Part shown: in pieces, positions 21,541-33,203 of the stretch
Layout of the letters: the number at the start of each line of letters is the position of its first letter
How positions within the stretch are numbered: the first letter of the stretch is position 1
Assembly (NCBI RefSeq): GCF_042186555.1
Contig: NC_133327.1
Coordinates: 326,827,746-326,891,745, forward strand
DNA from: Aquarana catesbeiana
Taxonomy: Eukaryota; Chordata; Amphibia; Anura; Ranidae
DNA length: 64,000 nucleotides
Direction of reading: 5' to 3'
The notes under the pieces: generated by a model
The model's input: the letters and a program-made list of their open reading frames with translations, nothing else
What the model was told of the DNA's origin: nothing
Databases searched by the model: none
Translations under genes and position numbers: made by a program

Positions 21541-22640
21541 TGTAATATTTATGCTGCACTTGCCCACCTGCACTTGGCCCCATACTAGTTTTTAAGGACT
21601 AGCCAAGCACATCCATGCATCTTGAATGCAGCCTCTATGCCTCTTCAGTGCAGCCTAAATGTAAGCTCCTGCAGATCATATGCACGCTATTCTGGAGACA
21701 AAATTCCTTTAAGTGCATTGATACCCGTACGGGGGTGTATCGACAAACAGTTGTACAAGCCAAAGAAAATGATGCACCAATGCAGTATATAATTGCTCTG
21801 TCTGGTCTCCCAGCTCTCCAATAGGAAGTACTCGCATCTCGTTATCTAGCCATAAGCTGCTGTGTGTCTCTAGAAGACTCACCGTTTCTTCAGCCCACAT
21901 GAGACTTCAAACATAAAAAATAGCCGCCCTTCTACTTCCTGCCTACACTTCACAAGAGTAAGGTATACTGAGTGATCCTGCGCCCTCTAGTGGCTGGATG
22001 AGAAAACTGCAGCCCAAAACTCCTGACACACAAAGAGCATGACCTGGCCGGACCAAACAGCACACTTTCCCCAGTAGCCACCGGGAAAATGACCAGACAG
22101 TAGATCACTTTTTTCTTTATTGCAAATGCAAACCTACCATTCCTGTCTCAAGACTCTGAATCATAACAGGAGTCCAACCTTCACCCATTATGGTGAGCTC
22201 TGTCATGAAAGACTTTCAAGGACTCGGTCCCCCTTAATCTGGGGTCCACTCCCCTGGACCTGTATAGCACCCTCCTGGAAAAGTACCTTGGTCAGAACAA
22301 ACAGGGCTCCATTACGCAGGGTTCAGTGCCATAAGGCTGCATTACAGGTAAACCTTGAAGATTCTTCTCTCCTATCCACCGAGGCTCAGGTATCATCCAT
22401 TTTGCCTGACAGCTTTTCAAATGGATCCCGATTGAAGTCCATGATTCTCAGTAGAATCATTCCGGACCTCCAAGTATGCTCCTAGAGCACATATAGCACA
22501 TCAGTGACCACCACCTTACAGACACTGGAGCTACTTCCTGTATAGGAGGGATTATAGAGGGGAGGACTACCTGTTTTGATTGATCAGCCAGTGTCCATTC
22601 ACCTATAGGTGGCGCATAAACCAGATAGTAATGATTATAA
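21541..22640. other. No gene recognised
   Basis: Contains an AATAAAG poly(A)-like signal near 22666 just before the L1 ORF1 fragment. The sequence between may belong to a decayed retroelement but no domain could be named. Confidence 0.4.
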
Positions 22641-22649
22641 CTTGCTCTA

Positions 22650-23200
22650 TGTCCTGTGATGTACAATAAAGAAAATCTCCCACTAAAAGCTCAATTGGAC
22701 AATTCAGAGAACAGGGACCGCAGATCTGACCTCTGCCTGCGCTGTCTCCCAGAGTTCATACCTGACCTTCAATCTACTGTTTTGGCTTTGTTTCAAGACC
22801 TTGCCCCTGAACTGTCAATCGAACGCCTTAAGTTTGACCACATACACCATTCCCTGACCAGACGGTTACCCGATGGTCCGGCACAGGAAATAATTGTCAA
22901 GTTACATTTCTATAGAACCAAAGAGTGACACAGGCGACCAGAGATTCTGAATCGCTCGATTTTCTGGCTATCCCCTACCAGGTGTTCACTGGCCTGTTTC
23001 CCTCTACCATTCTGAAAAGACAAGAGTTAAAGCCTTTTCTTCAGCTCTTACAGGACAAACTGCTCAAAAAAACCTCATTTTTTCTTACAACAGTCACAGT
23101 TATAGGGTTTTCACTCTAGAAGTGGTGAAAGAATGCCTGTGTAAGCTCAGTCTGCTTTTTGAGGAAGAAGCCTCATCCATCATTCTCGAGATCTCCAACT
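22650..23200 (+). pseudogene. L1/Tx1-type LINE ORF1 fragment
   Basis: DNSENRDRRSDLCLRCLPE, then LFQDLAPELSIERLKFDHIH and GPAQEIIVKLHFYRTKE, follow the RNA-binding (transposase_22-like) region of vertebrate L1 ORF1p. That region normally contains ENRSRRNNLRIRG and IVKLHYYRTKE. A frameshift near 22925 leads into LSPSTI-like FPSTILKRQELKPFLQLLQD, the C-terminal domain. ORF1p is a nucleic acid chaperone that packages LINE RNA. There are frameshifts and no complete ORF2 downstream. A separate L1 ORF2 piece lies at 26999-27372. Confidence 0.75.
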
Positions 23201-24353
23201 ACAGTAGGTAGCCTGCACCTACTTCAAAGCCTCAACGCACACTACGACCCAGAACCTATCACCCAGTCCAGCTGGGCTTGTCTTCTGCTCAGCATGTGGA
23301 CTTTGGGCGCTGTTGGATTAATATCTTTCAATCCATTTATGGTACATCTTGTAAACAGTGACACTTGTCAACTTGTCATGCTTTTGTACTAAGTTGTTTC
23401 TTAGGAATATGCTAGTTCACCTGTTTGATATTGTTTCCTCACTGCTGACACGGGTCCAATCCGTTCTTTGAACTGCCCTCTGTTATTGGACATCTCCCAA
23501 TGATGTTCCTCAATGCTTTTATAGCTTACTGTTTTGTGTATTTCTGTTGTATGCTACATTTACAAGGCATTTGACATGTTTATACATTGTCCACCCCCTT
23601 TTATATTGTGTTACTATTCTGCTTCTCAAGCCACATTGATCAACCTTTTGGACGATTCTCAACTACTGTCTTATGTTCCCCCTTTTTTTTTTTTTAATTT
23701 TTGCTTTGTAAAATATTACACTTTCTTCATACCTGAGCTGCTTGATCATATTGTGTTTCTTATCATACATCCACTTTACTATGTACTGTATATTACACGT
23801 TTTGTGTGCAAAGTTGTATTTCATAAAAGCGTCTCTCCCTTACGCATACTTAGCTTCTACTGTGTTTTGTCTCAGATGGTTTTAACGCTTACTTTTAAAT
23901 TTAAAAATGCGTGTTTTTTTTTGTTCTGTTAAAGACCTAACTTCTCCTTTTTTTTTTTTTTTTTTTTTTTCCCATCTACATAATCTTGTGTGTCCTTTGC
24001 CTTGAAGGATATTCCAATTATTTTATTTTTTCATACCCTACATTTTTGATTATCATCTGTCTCATAATTGATTATCACCATTTATATTGCAAGAATGTGC
24101 TTATAAGCCCCTTATTTGAGCACCCTTCCAGTATGTTTTGTATGCCCTTTGTTTTTTAAAATCTCTTCCACTATGACTCCAGTAGAGTTATACTGATGTG
24201 CGATTTACCTTCACCTCCTGTTCTTAGGTTGCACTTCTGTCACTTTTTTGTGTCATGTTTTCAAGACTGGCATGGCAGTGCCCTCCTGGCAGTTTTTTAC
24301 ATGCTGCCTCCCCTCTATCTTCTGACTAGTGCTTTTCACCAGATGGAAAACAC
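23201..24353. other. T-rich spacer, nothing recognised
   Basis: Pyrimidine-rich on the + strand with T runs at 23682-23698 and 23948-23970. Frames here are hydrophobic by composition only. Confidence 0.5.
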
Positions 24354-24685
24354 TTATGCCCTGTACACACGATAGAATTTTCCGATGGAAAATGTGTGAT
24401 AGGACCTTGTTGTCGGAAATTCCGACCGTGTGTAGGCTCCATCACACATTTTACATAGGAATTTCCGACACAAAGTTTAAGAGACGAAAGCTATTGGCTA
24501 CTGCCCTGTTTATAGTCCGGACGTACGTGTTTTACGTCACCGCGTTCAGAACGATCGGATTTTCTGACAACTTTGTGTGACTGTATGTATGCAAGACAAG
24601 TTTGAGCCAACATCCGTCGGAAAAAATCCTAGGATTTTGTTGTCGGAATGTCCGATCAATGTCCGACCGTGTGTACAGGGCATAA
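24354..24685. mobile_element. TTA-type MITE (GTACACACG family)
   Basis: The element 24357-24682 begins TGCCCTGTACACACGATAG and ends CGACCGTGTGTACAGGGCA, giving nearly perfect 16-base terminal inverted repeats. Left flank TTA, right flank TAA. The complete sister copy at 60898-61328 has TTA on both sides. GATCGGATTTTC and TTGTCGGAA units repeat inside. The 3-bp duplication suggests PIF/Harbinger; no transposase. Confidence 0.8.
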
Positions 24686-25232
24686 CACTAGCTGGAAATT
24701 GTAGTTCTCCTTGGTGGGTGTCCCTTTATAATTCTTTCTTTCTGTTACCCAATTCTTTTCTGCTTCTCCCCCCCGGCACCCCCCCCCCAATCTGCTGCTA
24801 CCTCCTTCCCTAAATTTCTTCAGGCCTTGTACCCACAGATTTATGTGGTGAATGTAGCAACTTGACAATGAGGAGTGTTGATTGCCTTTGAACGTTCTGT
24901 CAATTTGACTGTGAACATGAGATTAAAGATCCCAATGTCAGTATTTAATTTTTCAAGGCTCTGTCTCTCATGTGTCTGTCATGATTGTCTTGTATTACGC
25001 TTCCAACAATGCTCAGCTTCCCTTCTTAATTCACCTGTTTTGATGTGGTTTTCAGACACTGCAGTGGTACTCTTCTGCTCTGCAGAGATTCCAATTTGAC
25101 ATTAATTCGTAGTCTTGACAAAAGAAAAACCTGTACCATTACTGCAGCAGTTCCTAACAGCCCGGCTTCAAAACATTTTCTGCTACTTTTGTCTAAATAT
25201 GGGCTAGCCCTATCTGCTGGTCTGACCATGAC
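24686..25232. other. No feature recognised
   Basis: C run at 24781-24788. Otherwise plain sequence. Confidence 0.5.
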
Positions 25233-26064
25233 TTAAAGTAGAACTATAGGCAAAACTTTTTTTTTTTTTCATTTTGGATAGAGTAAGGGCCAGTTCGCAC
25301 CACATGTAGTTCAGTGCGTTTTTTTTTCTGCATTATAAAAAACAAAAAAAAAACAAAGTAGCTTATATGGTTTCCAATGGCATAGTTCACACTAGTGCAG
25401 TCAGTTCCTGGACTTTCCAGTTCCAGAAAAAAAAGTAGAACATGCTGCATTGTTCCTGCACTGGAATGCAGTAAAACACATCAAAAATACGCTGGAATGC
25501 ACTGGAACACATAAAAAAAAAAAAATACACTGGACTCCAGTCAGTTAAAAAAAAATGGGGAAAAGAACATCTGGAATGCATCGGAAACGCATCAAAAACA
25601 CACCGACATGCACCAAAAACATGCATGCAGAAACACATATGGAATGGATCTGGAGTGCGTTTTTGTGGTGTGAACCAGCCCTAAAGGAGGGTTCTAACCC
25701 AAGTAATGTTTGTTTTTTGCCATCGTTGTCCCATGGGGGAGATTTCCCTTCACTTCTTATTCCATAGCAAAAACAGGAAGCTAGAGGAAATCTCTGCTTT
25801 TTAGTAAATCTCTTTGGGACCCCCAGGTCACCAGAACTAGTGTCCCCAATGGAAGATTTCCCTTTCTTTACTTTTCTGGGGACAACCCAAAATTTGGGAT
25901 ATTCTTTTACTTCCACTTTCAAAAATAATGGTAAACAGGACAAATAGAGAGGTGAATCTCCCTAACAGGGACACAGACAGCAGTAAAAACCTGACGGGTG
26001 TCCTAATCCCTCTCCACTCTATCAAAAATTAAAAAAAGTTTTGTTTTTAGTTATACTTCCTTGA
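25233..26064. mobile_element. TTAA-type MITE carrying a nested MITE
   Basis: Left end TTAAAGTAGAACTATAGGCA-AAAC and right end GTTTTGTTTTTAGTTATACT are inverted relatives. The right boundary is TTGA, a one-base change from TTAA. Without the nested element (25287-25681) the body matches 11170-11547 in reverse orientation. Confidence 0.7.
25284..25684. mobile_element. PIF/Harbinger-like MITE, TAA duplication
   Basis: The element 25287-25681 starts GGGCCAGTTCGCACCACA and ends TGTGGTGTGAACCAGCCC, with TAA at 25284-25286 and 25682-25684. The interior is built from GCATTGGAATGCA-like units (CTGGAATGCA repeated) and poly-A/T stretches. Confidence 0.8.
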
Positions 26065-26300
26065 CATTAGACTTTTTTTTTTTCCCCAGGGGATCTACTC
26101 TATATTGGAAACAGAATGATTGTTTGCTTAGAAATCCTGCAATCTGTTTGGATGTCCGAATTGCTCTACATTATTATTTTATTCCCCTTCAGTTAGCTCT
26201 TCAGGTCTCCTTAGAAGAAATTTTCCTCCCAAAAACAATTTTTAAAAGGTCTAACAAAAAAGATATCTGAGCTAAATTGTATTTTTTTTTAAATGAATCA
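26065..26300. other. No feature recognised
   Basis: T-rich patches only. Confidence 0.5.
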
Positions 26301-26967
26301 GTAGCTGGTGGCATGCCTCAATTGTGTTCGGGTTGAGGTCAGGACTCTGTGCAGGCCAGTCAAGTTCCTCCACCCCAGACTTGCTCATCCATGTCTTTAT
26401 AGAGCTTGTTTGTGCACTGGTGCGCAGTTATGTTGGAAAAGAAAGGGGTCATCCCCAAACTGTTCCCACAAAGTTGAGAGCATGAAATTGTCCAAAATTT
26501 CTTGGTATGCTGATGCCTTAAGAGTTCCCTATACTGGAACTAAGGGGCCAAGCCCAACCCCTGAAAAACAACCCCACACCATAATCCCCCCTCCACCAAA
26601 TGATTTGGACCAGTGCACAAAGCAAGGTCCATAAAGACATGGGTGAGCGAGTTTGGGGTGGGGGAACTTGACTGGCCTCAACCCGATAGAACACCTTTGG
26701 GATGAATTAGAGCGGAGGCTGCGAGCCAGACCTTCTCGTCCACATCAGTGCCTGACCTTACAAATGTGCTTCTGGAAGAACCAACCATTGCCATAGATAC
26801 ACTCCTAAACCTTGTGGACAGCCTTCCCAGAAGAGTTGAAGCTGTTATAGCTGCAAAGGGTGGGCCAACTCAATATTGAACCCTATGGACTAAGATTGGG
26901 ATGCCATTAAAGTTCGTGTGCATGTAAAGGCAGGCATTCTAATACTTTTGGTAATTGGTAATATAGT

Positions 26968-26968
<1 letters not shown>
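26301..26968. mobile_element. Rearranged Tc1-like transposon, two halves head to head
   Basis: The left half (about 26301-26610) encodes transposase on the minus strand: GVGLGP-like LGLAP, then catalytic region SPDLNPN in place of SPDLNPIE. The right half (26628-26879) encodes the same region and onward on the plus strand, with HLWDELERRLRAR, NLVDSLPRRVEAVIAAKGG and PTQY followed by a stop. ATAAAGACATGG(A/G)TGAGC is present in both orientations at about 26393 and 26631. The right terminus ends AATACTTTTGGTAATTGG-TAATATAGTG. The copy is therefore an inverted junction between two fragments and is non-functional. Confidence 0.75.

Positions 26969-26998
<30 letters not shown>
26966..26998. repeat. 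(TG)n microsatellite
   Basis: Uninterrupted TG run of about 12 units preceded by TGTGTATG, directly between the Tc1 remnant and the L1 fragment. Confidence 0.95.
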
Positions 26999-27372
26999 GT
27001 CACAGTCCATCCCCGACACCATCTCCCAATATAGATGCTATGCACTTGAATACTTAAAGGAACTGGAATCACCAATTACATTAGAGGAATTACAGGTTGT
27101 GGTGAGCTTGGCAAAGATGGGTAAAGCTCCTGGCCCAGATGGTTTTACAGTTAAATACTATAAGAGTCTCTTACCTACTTTGGGGCCTTATCTTGTAAAG
27201 ATGTTTAATGGTCTAGGCGACTCCATCTCTTTTCATACAGAATCCATGAAAGCCTATATCACGGTAATACCTAAAGAAGGTAAAGACCCCACGCAATGTG
27301 GGAGTTATAGGCCAATTTGTCTTTTAAACGTAGATTTGAAAATTTTTGCCAAGATCCTTGCAATGCGATTCC
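26999..27372 (+). pseudogene. L1/Tx1-type LINE ORF2 RT fragment
   Basis: ITLEELQVVVSLAKMGKAPG, PDGFTVKYYKSLLPTLGPYL, ITVIPKEGKDPTQCGSYRPI and LLNVDLKIFAKILAMR match the fingers region of L1-type reverse transcriptase (KAPGPDG and SYRPISLLN motifs). It is open for about 125 codons, then joins CR1-type sequence without a stop at about 27373. The YADD catalytic box is not included. In intact elements this enzyme copies LINE RNA at the target site. Here only a 5' slice of the RT domain remains. Confidence 0.85.
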
Positions 27373-29690
27373 AGTTCCTAAATGTCTTGCAGGACAATTT
27401 CATGGGTCAGATGGTAAATGCACCAACTAGAAACAAATCGTTACTAGATCTACTGATCATCAACAATACTGACCTGATCATGGATGTGGAAATACGGGGC
27501 AGTTTAGGAAACAGCGATCACAGGTCAATTGGTTTTAGTATAAATCACACAAATAGGAAACATAAGGGGAATACAAAGACACTGAATTTCAAAAGAGCCA
27601 ACTAAACTATGATCATTGCTAGAAGATAATTGGGATAAAATCTTAGGAACAAAGAACGTGGAGGAAAAACAGATATGCTTTTAGAGCATATTAAATAAGG
27701 GCATTAGCCAGTGCATCCCAATGGGAAATAAATTTAAAAGAGCTAATAAAAGTCCTGGATGGCTTAACTCCAATGTAAAAATACATATAAAAGCAAAGGA
27801 GAAGGCCTTCAAAAAATACAAGACTGATGGATCATCATCAGCATTCCAACTGTACAAAGAATGCAACAAGAAATGTAAGGGTGCAATCAGGGCGGCTAAG
27901 ATAGAACACAAAAGACACAAAGCGGGGGAGAGTAAAAAAAATCCCAAGAAATTCTTAAAGTACATAAATAGTAAGAAACGGAGGTCAGATCATATTGGTC
28001 CCATAAGGAATGATGAAGGGAATCTGGTTCCTAAGGATGGAGAGATGGCAAAGGTACTGAATTTATTCTTCTACTCAGTCTTCACGAGGGAATCAGGGGG
28101 GCTTCAGTAACCCAAACTGCAATGTTTATCCTCATGCCATGTCACAGGAAGCACCCTCATGGCTAACAGAGGACAGAATTAGAATTGGACTTGAAAAACT
28201 TAACATCAATAAGTCACCGGGACCAGATGGCTTGCACCTGAGGGTCCTTAAGGAACTCAGTCAAGTAATTGCCAGACCATTGTTCCTAATTTAACGAACA
28301 GTCTACTGACTGGAATGGTACCAGCTGATTGGAGAAAAGCCATTGCAGCACCAATATTTAAAAAAGGGCCAAGATACATCCCTGGGAATTACAGACCAGT
28401 TAGCCTAACATGAATTATATGCAAGCTATTGGAGGGGATAAGGGACTATATACAAGATTTTAGTAATGACAATGGTATCATTAGCAGTAATCAGCATGGA
28501 TTCATGAAGAATCGTTCTTGCCAAACCAATCTATTTACCGTTATATGAGGAGGTGAGCTGTCATCTAAATAAAGGAAGGCCCGTAGACATGGTTTATCTG
28601 GATTTTGCAAAAGCATTTGATACAGTTCCCCATAAATGTTTACTGTACAAAGTAAGTTCCGTTGGCATGGACCATAGGGTAAGTACATGGATTGAAAACT
28701 GGCTACAGTGGCTAGTTCAGAGGGTAGTGATAAATGGGGAGTACTCGGAATGGTCCGAGGTGGAAAGTAGGGTCCCCCAGGGTTCTGTCCTGGGACCAAT
28801 CCTATTTAATGAATTTATAAATAACCTGGAGGATGGGATAAACCGTTCAATCTCTGTATTTGCGGACAATACTAAGCTAAGCAGGGCAATAACTTCTCCA
28901 CAGGATGTGGAAACCTTGCAAGAAGATCTACACAAATGAATGGGGTGGCAACTACATGGCAAATGAGGTTTAATGTTGAAAAATTTAAAATAATGCATTT
29001 GGGTGGCAAAAATATGAATGCAATTTACTCACTAGGGGGAGAACCTCTGGGGGAATCTAGGATGGAAAAGGACCTGGGGGTCCTAGTAGATGACAGGATC
29101 AGCAATGGCATGCAATGCCAAGCTGCTGCAAGCGAAGCAAATGGAATATTGGCATGCATTAAGGGGATTAACTCCAGAGATAAAACAATAATTCTCTCAC
29201 TCTACAAGACTCTGGTCTGGCCGCACCTGAAGTATGCTGTCCAGTTCTGGGCACCAGTCCTCAGGAAGGATGTGCTGGAACTGGAGAGAGTCCAGAGAAG
29301 GGCAGCAAAACTAATAAAGGGACTGGAGGACCTTCGTTATGAGGAAAGGTTACGAGCACTGAACTTGTTCTCTTTGGAGATGAGATGCTTGAGAGGGGTT
29401 ATGATTTCAATTTACAAATACCGTACTGGTGACCCCACAATAGGGATAAAACTTTTCCACGAAAGGGAATTTAATAAGACACGCGGCCATTCACTAAAAT
29501 TCGAAGAAAATAGGTTTAACCTTAAACTGCGTAAAGGGGTTCTTTACTGTAAGAGCAGTAAGGATGTGGAACTCTCTTCCACAGGCAGTGGTTTCAGCGG
29601 GGAGCATCAATTTCAGAAAAACTGTTAGATGAGCACCTGAACGACCACAACATAAGGGATATACAATGTAATACTGACATAAAATCACAC
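27373..29690 (+). mobile_element. CR1-type LINE, 5'-truncated
   Basis: Begins in the C-terminal part of the endonuclease (SLLDLLIINNTDLIM, GSLGNSDHRSIGF with the SDH box). It runs through the connector (FKRANKSPGWLNSNVKI) and RT, and ends near 29690 after the 3' region AATGTAATACTGACATA. No 3' microsatellite tail is visible because the end is cut. Several frameshifts and stops occur between 27605 and 28550. Confidence 0.88.
27387..29628 (+). pseudogene. CR1 ORF2 pseudogene (endonuclease end, RT, C-terminal domain)
   Basis: Segments in order: endonuclease end (27387-27605), connector (27721-28110), RT entry with SPGPDGLHLRVLKEL (about 28198-28260), then RT motifs A-C at 28553-28939. Motif A reads VYLDFAKAFDTVPHK and motif B VPQGSVLGPILF. 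The catalytic box reads FADNTK where FADDTK is expected, so one metal-binding Asp has become Asn. The C-terminal domain (28936-29628) reads MRFNVEKFKIMHLG, DLGVLVDD, LKYAVQFWAPVLRKDVLELE and ERLRALNLFSLEMRCLRG. It is unbroken for 230 codons, so it is relatively young despite upstream damage. Target-primed reverse transcription is the family function. Confidence 0.87.
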
Positions 29691-29849
29691 ACGTTTTTCA
29701 TTTTTTATGCTCCAGACATGGGGAGAAAGGGGGGCCTTTACATGGTATGTAGATATTTCATAAATATGTTCCCTGAATCCAAACTGAATAGATGGTCTAG
29801 CCAATGTAGGACCAACAGGAGCATGTGATAATATTTACCACACCAGTGG
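29691..29849. other. Junction between CR1 and Penelope-like sequence
   Basis: A short T run then plain sequence. It may be the 3' continuation of the Penelope-like ORF on the minus strand, but no motif was identified. Confidence 0.4.
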
Positions 29850-30240
29850 TATCACGGATTAATATCTGTGGATGGAAGCTTTTTGGCATGTAGTAGATTA
29901 TTAGTTGCAGTAGCCTTTCTAAATAAATCCGTTTTTGTTGTACATTCCTCCATTAATTCGATAGACAGATAAAGAAGGGTATGTATTTTAGGGTGCCAAT
30001 CATCAGTGATTGTAAGGATTCACTATTAACTCCGTAGTAAAATGCTTAATCTCAGCAATCATACCTGTCCAAAAGATGAGGACGTCATCAATGTACCTAT
30101 ACCAGGAACTAATCCTGGACAGGTACACCGAGGACGCCTCCTCTGAGAAAAGCCAAATCTCCCAATCTCCAAGATAAATATTGGCAAAAGATGGGGCACA
30201 CTTTGTATTCATGGCTATGTCCTAGACTTAGTGCCCCTGC
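29850..30240 (-). pseudogene. Penelope-like element reverse transcriptase fragment
   Basis: On the minus strand the frame opening at 30212 reads MNTKCAPSFANIYLGDWE and then WYRYIDDVLIFW, with an intact YIDD catalytic box. Penelope-like RTs have MGT(K/R)CAPSYANLYLG and a YIDD box in this spacing. After a stop and frame changes near 30000 the reading continues with LSIELMEECTTKTDLFRK and LLHAKKLPST, matching the conserved TDL(F/Y)RKPT...LLHA segment downstream of the active site. No GIY-YIG endonuclease was seen. The copy is truncated at about 30240 where a TTAA element begins. The family encodes RT plus GIY-YIG endonuclease and often carries hammerhead motifs in terminal repeats, which bears on the palindromic elements elsewhere here. 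Confidence 0.8.
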
Positions 30241-31329
30241 CAGTGTTAACCACTTCAGCCCCGGAAGGTTTTACCCCCTTAATGACCAGGCCATTTTTTG
30301 CAATACGGCACTGCGTTATTTTAATTGACAATTGCGCGGTCGTGTGACTCTGTACCCAAATATAATTGATGTTTTTTCCCCACAAATAGAGCTTTCTTTT
30401 GGTGGTATTTGATCACCTCTGCGGTTTTAAATTCTTTTCAGTATAAACAAAAAAGAATGACAATTTTGGGGAAAAAAACAAAAACATTTTTACTTTCTTC
30501 TATAATACATATCCAATAAAAAAAAACTAATTTCATCAATTTAGGCCAATAGGTAATCTGCTACATATTTTTTGGTAACAAAAATCCCAATAAGCGTATA
30601 TTGATTGCTTTGCAGAAAAAGTTATAGCATCTACAAAATAGGGGAATTTTTTTTTTTTTTTTTGGAATTTTTATTTTTTATTTTATTTTTTACTTGTAAT
30701 GGCAGTGATCAATGATTTTTAGCGGGATTGCGACACTTTTTTGGGAACCAGTGACATTATTACATTGATCAGGGCTAAAATATGCACTGACACAGTATAA
30801 ATAACATTGGCAGGGAAGGTGTTAAGGTGTTAACCACTTAAGGACTAACGCCTTACGTCGGTAAAGCGGCACGGGCAGGCAAAATCACGTACATGTACGT
30901 GATTTGCCTTCCGTGGGTGGGGGGTCCGATCGGACCCCCCCCCGCCGCCCGAGGCGGTCCCGTTCTGTTCCCCGGCGATCCGAGATGAGGGGGAGGCCAT
31001 CCGTTCGTGGCCCCCCCCTCGCGATCGCCGCCGGCCAATGGGAACACTCCTTTGCTGCTGTATGCTAAACAGCAGCAAAGGAAATGATGTCATCTCCCCT
31101 CAGCTCGGTATTCCGTTCCAGCGCCGAGGGGAGAAGACATCAATGTAAGTGCACAACACACTACACACACAGTAGAACATGCCAGGCATACAAAACACCC
31201 CGATTCGCCCCCCGATCCCCCCCCAATCACCCCCCCCCCTGTCACAAACTGACACCAGCAGGTTTTTTTTTTTTTTTTTTTTTTCTGATTACTGCATAGT
31301 GTCAGTTTGTGACAGTTACAGTGTTGGGA

Positions 31330-31715
31330 CAGTTAGTATTACCCCCCTTTAGGTCTAGGATACCCCCCTAACCCCCCCTAATAAAGTTTTAACCCCTTGA
31401 TCACCCCCTGTCACCAGTGTTGCTAAGCGATCATTTTTCTGATCGCTGTATTAGTGTCGCTGGTGACGCTAGTTAGGAACGTAAATATTTAGGTTCGCCG
31501 TCAGCGTTTTATAGTGTCAGGGACCCCCATATACTATCTAATAAATGTTTTAACCCCTTGATTGCCCCCTAGTTAACCCTTTCACCACTGATCACCGTAT
31601 AAACGTTACGGTTGACGCTGGTTAGTTTGTTTATTTTTTATAGTGTCAGGGCACCCGCCGTTTATTACCGAATAAAGGTTTAGCCCCCTGATCGCCCGGC
31701 GGTGATATGCGTCGC
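31330..31715. repeat. Degenerate tandem repeat of about 130 bp
   Basis: Three diverged units share TATAGTGTCAGG, AATAAA(G/T)(T/G)TTTAACCCC and TTGATC(A/G)CCCC. It leads into the better preserved 355-bp array. Confidence 0.6.
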
Positions 31716-31724
31716 CCCAGGCAG

Positions 31725-33135
31725 TGTCAGATTAGCGCCAGTACCGCTAACACCCACGCACGCAGCATACGCCTCCCTTAGTGGTATAGTATCTGTACAG
31801 ATCAATATCTGATCCGATCAGATCTATACTAGTGTCCCCAGCAGTTTAGGGTTCCCAAAAACGCAGTGTTAGCGGGATCAGCCCAGATACCCGCTAGCAC
31901 CTGCGTTTTGCCCCTCCGCCCGGCCCACCCAAGTGCAGTATCGATCGATCGCTGTCACTTACAAAACACTAAACGCATAAATGCAGCGTTCGCAGAGTCA
32001 GGCCTGATCCCTGTGATCGCTAACAGTTTTTTTGGTAGCATTTTGGTGAACTGGCAAGCAAGCACCAGGCAGCGTCAGGTTAGCGCCAGTAGCGCTAACA
32101 CCCACGCACGCACCGTACACCTCCCTTAGTGGTATAGTATCTGTACGGATCAATATCTGATCCGATCAGATCTATACTAGCGTCCCCAGCAGTTTAGGCT
32201 TCCCAAAAACGCAGTGTTAGCGGGATCAGCCCAGATACCTGCTAGCACCTGCGTTTTGCCCCTCCGCCCGGCCCGGCCCACCCAAGTGCAGTATCGATCG
32301 ATCACTGTCCCTTACAAAACACTAAACGCATAACTGCAGCGTTCGCAGAGTCAGGCCTGATCCCTGCGATCGCTAACAGTTTTTTTGGTGGCGTTTTGGT
32401 GAACTGGCAAGCACCAGCCCCAGGCAGCATCAGGTTAGCGCCAGTACCGCTAACACCCACGCACGCACCGTACACCTCCCTTAGTGGTATAGTATCTGTA
32501 CGGATCAATATCTGATCCGATCAGATCTATACTAGCGTCCCCAGCAGTTTAGGCTTCCCAAAAACGCAGTGTTAGCGGGATCAGCCCAGATACCTGCTAG
32601 CACCTGCGTTTTGCCCCTCCGCCCGGCCCGGCCCACCCAAGTGCAGTATCGATCGATCACTGTCCCTTACAAAACACTAAACGCATAACTGCAGCGTTCG
32701 CAGAGTCAGGCCTGATCCCTGCGATCGCTAACAGTTTTTTTGGTGGCGTTTTGGTGAACTGGCAAGCACCAGCCCCAGGCAGCATCAGGTTAGCGCCAGT
32801 ACCGCTAACACCCACGCACGCACCGTACACCTCCCTTAGTGGTATAGTATCTGAACGGATCAATATCTGATCCGATCAGATCTATACTAGCGTCCCCAGC
32901 AGTTTAGGGTTCCCAAAAACGCAGTGTTAGCGGGATCAGCCCAGATACCTGCTAGCACCTGTGTTTTGCCCCTCCGCCCGGCCCAGCCCAGCCCACCCAA
33001 GTGCAGTATCGATCGATCACTGACACTTACAAAACACTAAACGCATAACTGCAGCGTTCGCAGAGTCAGGCCTGATCCCTGCGATCGCTAACAGTTTTTT
33101 TGGTAGCGTTTTGGTGAACTGGCAAGCACCAGCGG
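31725..33135. repeat. Tandem array, unit 348-355 bp, about 4 copies
   Basis: TTAGCGCCAGTA(C/G)CGCTAAC recurs at 31732, 32080, 32435 and 32790, giving periods of 348, 355 and 355 bases. Units contain ATCGATCGATC, CTGATCCGATCAGAT (a palindrome) and TGTTAGCGGGATCAGCCCAG. The second and third full units are nearly identical, which indicates recent duplication. Two identical 68-codon frames on the minus strand are repeat artefacts. Confidence 0.93.
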
Positions 33136-33203
33136 CCTAGTACACCCCGGTCGTAGTCAAACCAGCACTGCAGTAACACTTGGTGACGTGGCGAGTCCCA
33201 TAA

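Noticed and set aside
32302..32863. Two identical 68-codon minus frames
   Set aside because: They are the same segment of the 355-bp tandem unit read twice; not a gene pair.
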